DNA from: JAPLDA01 sp043787975
GTDB taxonomy: Bacteria; Bacteroidota; Bacteroidia; AKYH767-A; 2013-40CM-41-45
Direction: 5' to 3'
Assembly (NCBI GenBank): GCA_043787975.1
Contig: JAYVUK010000064.1
Location: 21,495-85,494, forward strand
DNA length: 64,000 bases
Position 1 is the stretch's first letter. Every line of letters starts with the position of its first letter. The translations under genes were made by a program, and so were the position numbers. Below the pieces are notes generated by a model. It saw nothing but the letters and a program-made list of their open reading frames with translations. It made no database searches and had not been told where the DNA came from. Positions 60,173 through 64,000 of the stretch are shown one piece after another.

Positions 60173-60249
60173 TGCACGGGGGTTACCCAAAGTACATTTT
60201 TTAGTATCCGAAATAAATAATTACTTAGTAAGCGCATTTTAAAAGTGTA

Positions 60250-60660
60250 ATGAAAAAGGAAGACAATACATTTAAGTTTGAACGGGTGCTGCTCATTGAT
60301 GACAATGATATTGATAATTTTATCAACGAGCGGATGATTACCACCACCAATTTTGGAAAAAGCGTGGTTGTAAAAAACAGCGCGGAATCTGCTCTTCAAT
60401 ATTTGAAGAAAAGCGTTGAGTCTGCTGAGCCGTTGCCACAGGTAATTTTCTTGGATTTGAACATGCCTGTCGTGGATGGTTTTGGTTTCCTGGCAGAATA
60501 TGAAAACCTGCCTGATTCAGTAAAGAAATTTTCTAAAGTGATCGTCCTTTCTTCTTCCATCAGCCCTGACGATATCAACCGTGCTTCTACAAATCCGTAT
60601 GTAGCGAAGTACATCAATAAGCCGTTGAACGAAAAGTACCTGGACGCGATAAATTTCTAA
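60250..60660 (+). CDS. Stand-alone response regulator receiver protein
   Basis: A 136-residue CheY-like protein. Acidic pocket Asp17-Asp18, phospho-acceptor Asp69 in FLDLNMP, hydroxyl residue Ser101 and Lys124 in INKPL are all in place. There is no output domain, so it passes the signal by protein contact or competes for phosphate. No histidine kinase is adjacent. Bacteroidota genomes hold many such single-domain regulators. Related repeats flank the gene on both sides. Confidence 0.92.
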   Translation: MKKEDNTFKFERVLLIDDNDIDNFINERMITTTNFGKSVVVKNSAESALQYLKKSVESAEPLPQVIFLDLNMPVVDGFGFLAEYENLPDSVKKFSKVIVLSSSISPDDINRASTNPYVAKYINKPLNEKYLDAINF

Positions 60661-60686
60661 GCGTTTACAGTGACATCTCTATCTAC

Positions 60687-60784
60687 TCTTTGAGTCCTTT
60701 GTGAAATTTTTCTTTGAGTTCTTTGCGGTTAAGTTTTCTTTTTTACCACAAAGTGCACGAAGGCTATCACAAAGATCACAAAGA
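60687..60784. repeat. CTTTGCGGTTAA / CACAAAG repeat element
   Basis: CTTTGAG, CTTTGTGAA and CTTTGCGGTTAA words on the left (60687-60732) are answered by TTACCACAAAG and several CACAAAG words on the right (60743-60784). It is a variant of the hairpin at 60144-60172 and similar in style to the CCACGGAGG element at 12585. Confidence 0.6.
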
Positions 60785-60864
60785 GGTCATACATTCTGAT
60801 GTAGAAGAAATCTAATTTGATTTTTTAGGTTTAGTTTCGTGTCAGAAATTATTTTCTATTCCTG

Positions 60865-62199
60865 ATGATTCGGTTTCTAAAACTTCTTAGCATACTTTCA
60901 ATAGCAGGAATTATTCTGCTCTCGTTGTTTACCTGGTTTTCATGCGATGATTTTTGCAACAAAACAGAATTGGCGCGTTATTCAGTTTTTACAAAAGCGT
61001 GGCTTCAGTACATGAATTGGGATGGTCGCAGCTTCAGCATCTCATCGTTCGTTCAGTTGACTGCTCTCAAATATTTTCCGGTAGAACTCACCACGTTTAC
61101 CTGGGCAACTTGCTTTGTGGTTTCTGTAATCCTGATTTTTAAAATAGTACAAATCGAAAATCCTTTTTTTTACAAGGGAAAAAATTCGCTGATCATCATT
61201 GCTATTTTATGTGCCATACTTTGGCTTGGTCAGTGGAAACTGATTCCTGATATAATCTATTGGTCGACCGGAGGCTCGTACAGTCTTTTGAATTTACTCG
61301 GAGTTTTATGGCTTTATATTTTTTTACGCGGATTAAAAGCTGAACGATTTAAGAGAAGTAACTGTGTATGGATCTTTCTTCTTTCGATTTTGTTAGGAAT
61401 GAATTCGCACAATTTTATTTTGGGACTCATCACCATTTGCCTGGCCGAATTAGGTTACTTTAAATTCCTCAAAAGAAATAATCGTCCTGTCGTCTATATA
61501 ATATGCGCATTAGCAGGTTTGTTCATTAGTGGATGTGTAGTTTTCCTGGCCCCGGGAAATATGGTACGACTCAATTCCATTTCATTCATTGGCTCCGACT
61601 GGAATTTTTTAATTCACTATATGATTGTCTTCGCGAGGTATTGTTATTGGCTGGTCAGCTTGTTTATTCTTTGTGTTTTTGTAGCGTGGTTGTCAGGACA
61701 AAAGATTTATTTCAAGGCTGAAACGATACGTGATGAATTCAGGAAAAAGCAATCTCCTTTTTTATTTTTTCATAACCACAAATATTTGATTGCGGCATTT
61801 GCAACCATCGCTGTATTTTTTTCTACATCCTATTTTGCAGTACCACGGAGCGCAATCTTTTTTGCGACTTTTTTCGTGATTTATTTTTTTCAAAACGTTT
61901 GGAAGGAAGAATTGAACATGCTGTCGAAAAGATTCATGGTTGGAAGCACTGTTTTTCTAAGTCTCTTCATTGGCGTTTTAATTTTTCAAATGACAAAAGC
62001 ATATTCTGTGAAACAAAAATTAGCAGCAAGAGAAATTATTTTCAAAACCATGAAAGGAAACGATGTTGTTGTTTCTTCAATTTCGAAAAGTGATGTACCG
62101 TTTGCTTTTTCTTTTGTGGATGTTTCAACTGATACTTCCTATTGGGTGAACAGGTGTTCGGCTTTACACTATCAATTGAAAACAGTAAGAGTAAATTAA
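60865..62199 (+). CDS. Multi-pass membrane protein (DUF6056-like)
   Basis: A 444-residue protein with ten or more membrane segments. The conserved-looking periplasmic opening WFSCDDFCNKTELA and the WDGRSFSISSFVQ block recall DUF6056, a group similar in topology to GT-C glycosyltransferases. If that relation is correct, the acidic Asp-Asp in the first loop could be functional. No operon partner is seen. The N-terminal ATG at 60865 begins the first helix. Confidence 0.7.
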   Translation: MIRFLKLLSILSIAGIILLSLFTWFSCDDFCNKTELARYSVFTKAWLQYMNWDGRSFSISSFVQLTALKYFPVELTTFTWATCFVVSVILIFKIVQIENPFFYKGKNSLIIIAILCAILWLGQWKLIPDIIYWSTGGSYSLLNLLGVLWLYIFLRGLKAERFKRSNCVWIFLLSILLGMNSHNFILGLITICLAELGYFKFLKRNNRPVVYIICALAGLFISGCVVFLAPGNMVRLNSISFIGSDWNFLIHYMIVFARYCYWLVSLFILCVFVAWLSGQKIYFKAETIRDEFRKKQSPFLFFHNHKYLIAAFATIAVFFSTSYFAVPRSAIFFATFFVIYFFQNVWKEELNMLSKRFMVGSTVFLSLFIGVLIFQMTKAYSVKQKLAAREIIFKTMKGNDVVVSSISKSDVPFAFSFVDVSTDTSYWVNRCSALHYQLKTVRVN

Positions 62200-62332
62200 T
62201 GGATAAAACTTTTTTGATTTAAATAACTCTTCATTCGCCCATGCTTTTCTGTTGTTAGCGTAAATTTAAGATTAAACTGTTTTTTAAGTTAAATTAAAAT
62301 ATACCTTTCGGATTGAAAAGGCCCACACTCCA

Positions 62333-64000
62333 ATGAAAAAGATTTTACTATTTCTTGTTTCAATTTTAATAGCTGCTACATCCTACTGCCAGTTGAGTTT
62401 CAATGCCCTTCATTTTGATGGAGTCGATGATGTTGTAAATGCGCAACCTAATTTTTACATGGGTAACCTGGGAAGCGGGGGGATTACCATTGAAGCGTGG
62501 ATAAAAGATGAGCGGCCGGCTGGTTCTTCTTTCAATGAAACATTGCTTTTATATTATACACCACCTGATTATATTCCGCCCGGAAATGGTTTCTATCTCA
62601 TGATAATAGACGGACAAGTGTGCGCGCAATTTCATGAATCGTCCTTCGTTCAGCAGTTTTTCCCGGCCGGCCCGGATTTAAGAGATAATCAATGCCATCA
62701 TATTGCAGTGGTAAGGAATATAGATACAGTAAGTGCGTTTGTAGATGGAAATTTTATCGGTGCTTTTTACGGTGCGGTGGCGCCATTGACCTATCAATCG
62801 ACTATCTCAATCGGAGGCGGGAGTTTCGGTCCTCCTTTTAAAGGTTTAATAAAAGAATTGCGAGTTTGGAATGTGGCAAGAACGCAGAGCCAGATTCAAA
62901 GTAACATGAATGTTGTATTGGATGGGGCTTTAAATCCTAACCTTATCGACTATTGGAGAATGAACGAAGGCACAGGACAAATTGTAACTGATTACTCTAC
63001 TTCCTGGCCTACTCCTTCGAATGGAACAATCGGTTTAGGGGAAGGTGTGGAAAGCCAGGATCCAACCTGGACTATTGGTTGTCCGTCATGCACCTTGCCA
63101 ACGGCAGCAATTACTGCAGGAGGCCCTGTAACTTTTTGTTCAGGCAATTCTGTTACACTCAATGCAAATACCGGAACAGGATTGACATACCAATGGAAAT
63201 TAAATGGAGGAACTATTTCCGGAGCAACTTCATCATCTTATTCAGCAACAAGTGGAGGAAGCTACACATGTGTCGTAACAAACAGTTGCAGCGGAGTTAC
63301 GTCCAATGCAATCAGTGTTGTTGTGAATACCGTTCCAACCGCAGCCATTACAGCAGGAGGTTCTATAACATTCTGTTCAGGAGGTTCTGTTGCGCTGAAC
63401 GCCAATACCGGAATAGGTTTGACATACCAGTGGAAAATAAATGGTGGAACGATTCCGGGAGCAACTTCATCCTTGTATTTTGCTACCAGTGGAGGAAGTT
63501 ATACCTGTGTAGTCACAAATACGTGTGGTAATACAACCTCCAACGTAATTAATGTTGTAGTGAATACTGCTCCTTCGGCGGTTATAAATGCTGGTGGCTC
63601 CACAACATTTTGTTCAGGAGGTTCAGTGACTCTGAATGCCAATACCGGAACAGGTTTGACCTATCAATGGAAATTAAACGGAGGAACTATTTTGGGAGCA
63701 ACTGCATCATCTTATTTATCAACTGCTGCGGGAAGCTACACGTGTGTTGTCACTAACAGTTGTGGTAATGCGACATCCAATACAATCAGCGTTACAGTAA
63801 ATGCTTTACCGACTGCAACAATTTCAGCGGTTGGTTCCTCTACAATTTGTTCAGGAAATTCAGTAACACTCAATGCCAATACCGGAACAGGTTTGATGTA
63901 CCAATGGAAACTAAACGGAGGAATTATTTCAGGAGCGACTGCATCATCTTATTCTGCAAATGTTGCAGGAAGTTACACATGTGTTGTTACCAACGGTTGT
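62333..64000 (+). CDS. LamG-domain surface adhesin with Ig-like repeats (truncated by window end)
   Basis: The frame is open from the ATG at 62333 to the window end, at least 556 residues. A signal peptide (ILIAATSYCQ) is followed by a LamG/concanavalin-like domain (about 20-240: ALHFDGVDDVVNAQP ... GLIKELRVWNVARTQSQIQS in part). From about residue 252 come Ig/PKD-like repeats of 79 residues, each with FCSG, LTYQWKLNGG and GSYTCVVTN-type blocks. The missing C-terminus probably holds more repeats and a T9SS sorting domain. A surface binding protein is likely. Confidence 0.85.
   Translation, partial: MKKILLFLVSILIAATSYCQLSFNALHFDGVDDVVNAQPNFYMGNLGSGGITIEAWIKDERPAGSSFNETLLLYYTPPDYIPPGNGFYLMIIDGQVCAQFHESSFVQQFFPAGPDLRDNQCHHIAVVRNIDTVSAFVDGNFIGAFYGAVAPLTYQSTISIGGGSFGPPFKGLIKELRVWNVARTQSQIQSNMNVVLDGALNPNLIDYWRMNEGTGQIVTDYSTSWPTPSNGTIGLGEGVESQDPTWTIGCPSCTLPTAAITAGGPVTFCSGNSVTLNANTGTGLTYQWKLNGGTISGATSSSYSATSGGSYTCVVTNSCSGVTSNAISVVVNTVPTAAITAGGSITFCSGGSVALNANTGIGLTYQWKINGGTIPGATSSLYFATSGGSYTCVVTNTCGNTTSNVINVVVNTAPSAVINAGGSTTFCSGGSVTLNANTGTGLTYQWKLNGGTILGATASSYLSTAAGSYTCVVTNSCGNATSNTISVTVNALPTATISAVGSSTICSGNSVTLNANTGTGLMYQWKLNGGIISGATASSYSANVAGSYTCVVTNGC
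63099..64000 (+). repeat. 237-bp tandem repeats encoding Ig-like domains
   Basis: The word TGTTCAGG recurs at 63137, 63374, 63611 and 63848, an exact period of 237 bases (79 codons) over four units with no indels. The last unit is cut by the window end. Confidence 0.9.

Noticed and set aside
63079..63531. Cysteine/arginine-rich ORF
   Set aside because: It is a shadow frame of the Ig-repeat adhesin, which is open in the correct frame from 62333 to the end.

Overview
The window looks like a chromosomal contig of a Bacteroidota bacterium, probably outside the classical Bacteroides/Flavobacterium groups. Evidence: type IX secretion (T9SS) C-terminal sorting domains, a glutamine synthetase III, type III pantothenate kinase, Bacteroidota-style promoters (TTTG, 18-21 bases, TAnnTTTG), weak Shine-Dalgarno sites and low GC. 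Most of it is ordinary core genome broken by short accessory stretches.

Layout. 0.2-12.3 kb: penicillin-binding-like serine hydrolase, a lipoprotein, an alpha/beta-hydrolase relative without its nucleophile, a YdeP-type molybdoenzyme, a barrel protein plus cytochrome c lipoprotein pair behind a metal-box-like promoter, a secreted M1 aminopeptidase, a glucosaminidase with LysM domains and an ACC-deaminase-like PLP enzyme. 12.4-21.6 kb: urocanase, a PIF1-like helicase, the molybdenum genes mobA and fdhD, small conserved genes and rsmH. 21.7-31.1 kb: a defence-like island with two MazG-like genes at its edges, an XRE regulator divergent from a type III restriction-modification pair, a gene remnant, a REP-associated-type transposase, and a MazG plus GIY-YIG/DUF2075/S24 fusion operon. 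31.2-44.7 kb: LLM oxidoreductase, tRNA-Val, folC, glnN, a beta-lactamase-fold hydrolase, a GNAT/MOSC/methyltransferase operon, a second methyltransferase with a duplicated fragment, an RCC1-repeat secreted protein and a MacB-type permease. 45.0-52.4 kb: purH followed by the rod-shape cluster mreB-mreC-mreD-mrdA-rodA. 52.4-53.1 kb: a decayed gene with perfect 31-bp inverted repeats, then a candidate structured RNA. 53.1-59.9 kb: envelope genes coaX, OmpP1-like barrel, lptC, a CNNM/CBS protein and ppiD. 60-64 kb: tRNA-Phe, a response regulator, a DUF6056-like membrane protein and a truncated LamG adhesin with 237-bp repeats.

Two signals stand out. First, the protein at 28562-30754 joins a GIY-YIG nuclease and a DUF2075 ATPase to a LexA-like self-cleavage module, with Ala593-Gly594, Ser629 and Lys674 suitably placed. 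It is translationally coupled to a MazG-like nucleotide pyrophosphatase, which suggests a damage-triggered two-gene defence or stress system. Second, the intergenic spaces hold many palindromes built from short repeated words. At least one such element sits in frame inside an enzyme gene, and one word supplies the last codons and stop of two unrelated genes.

All functional statements rest on reading motifs by eye; no database search was run.
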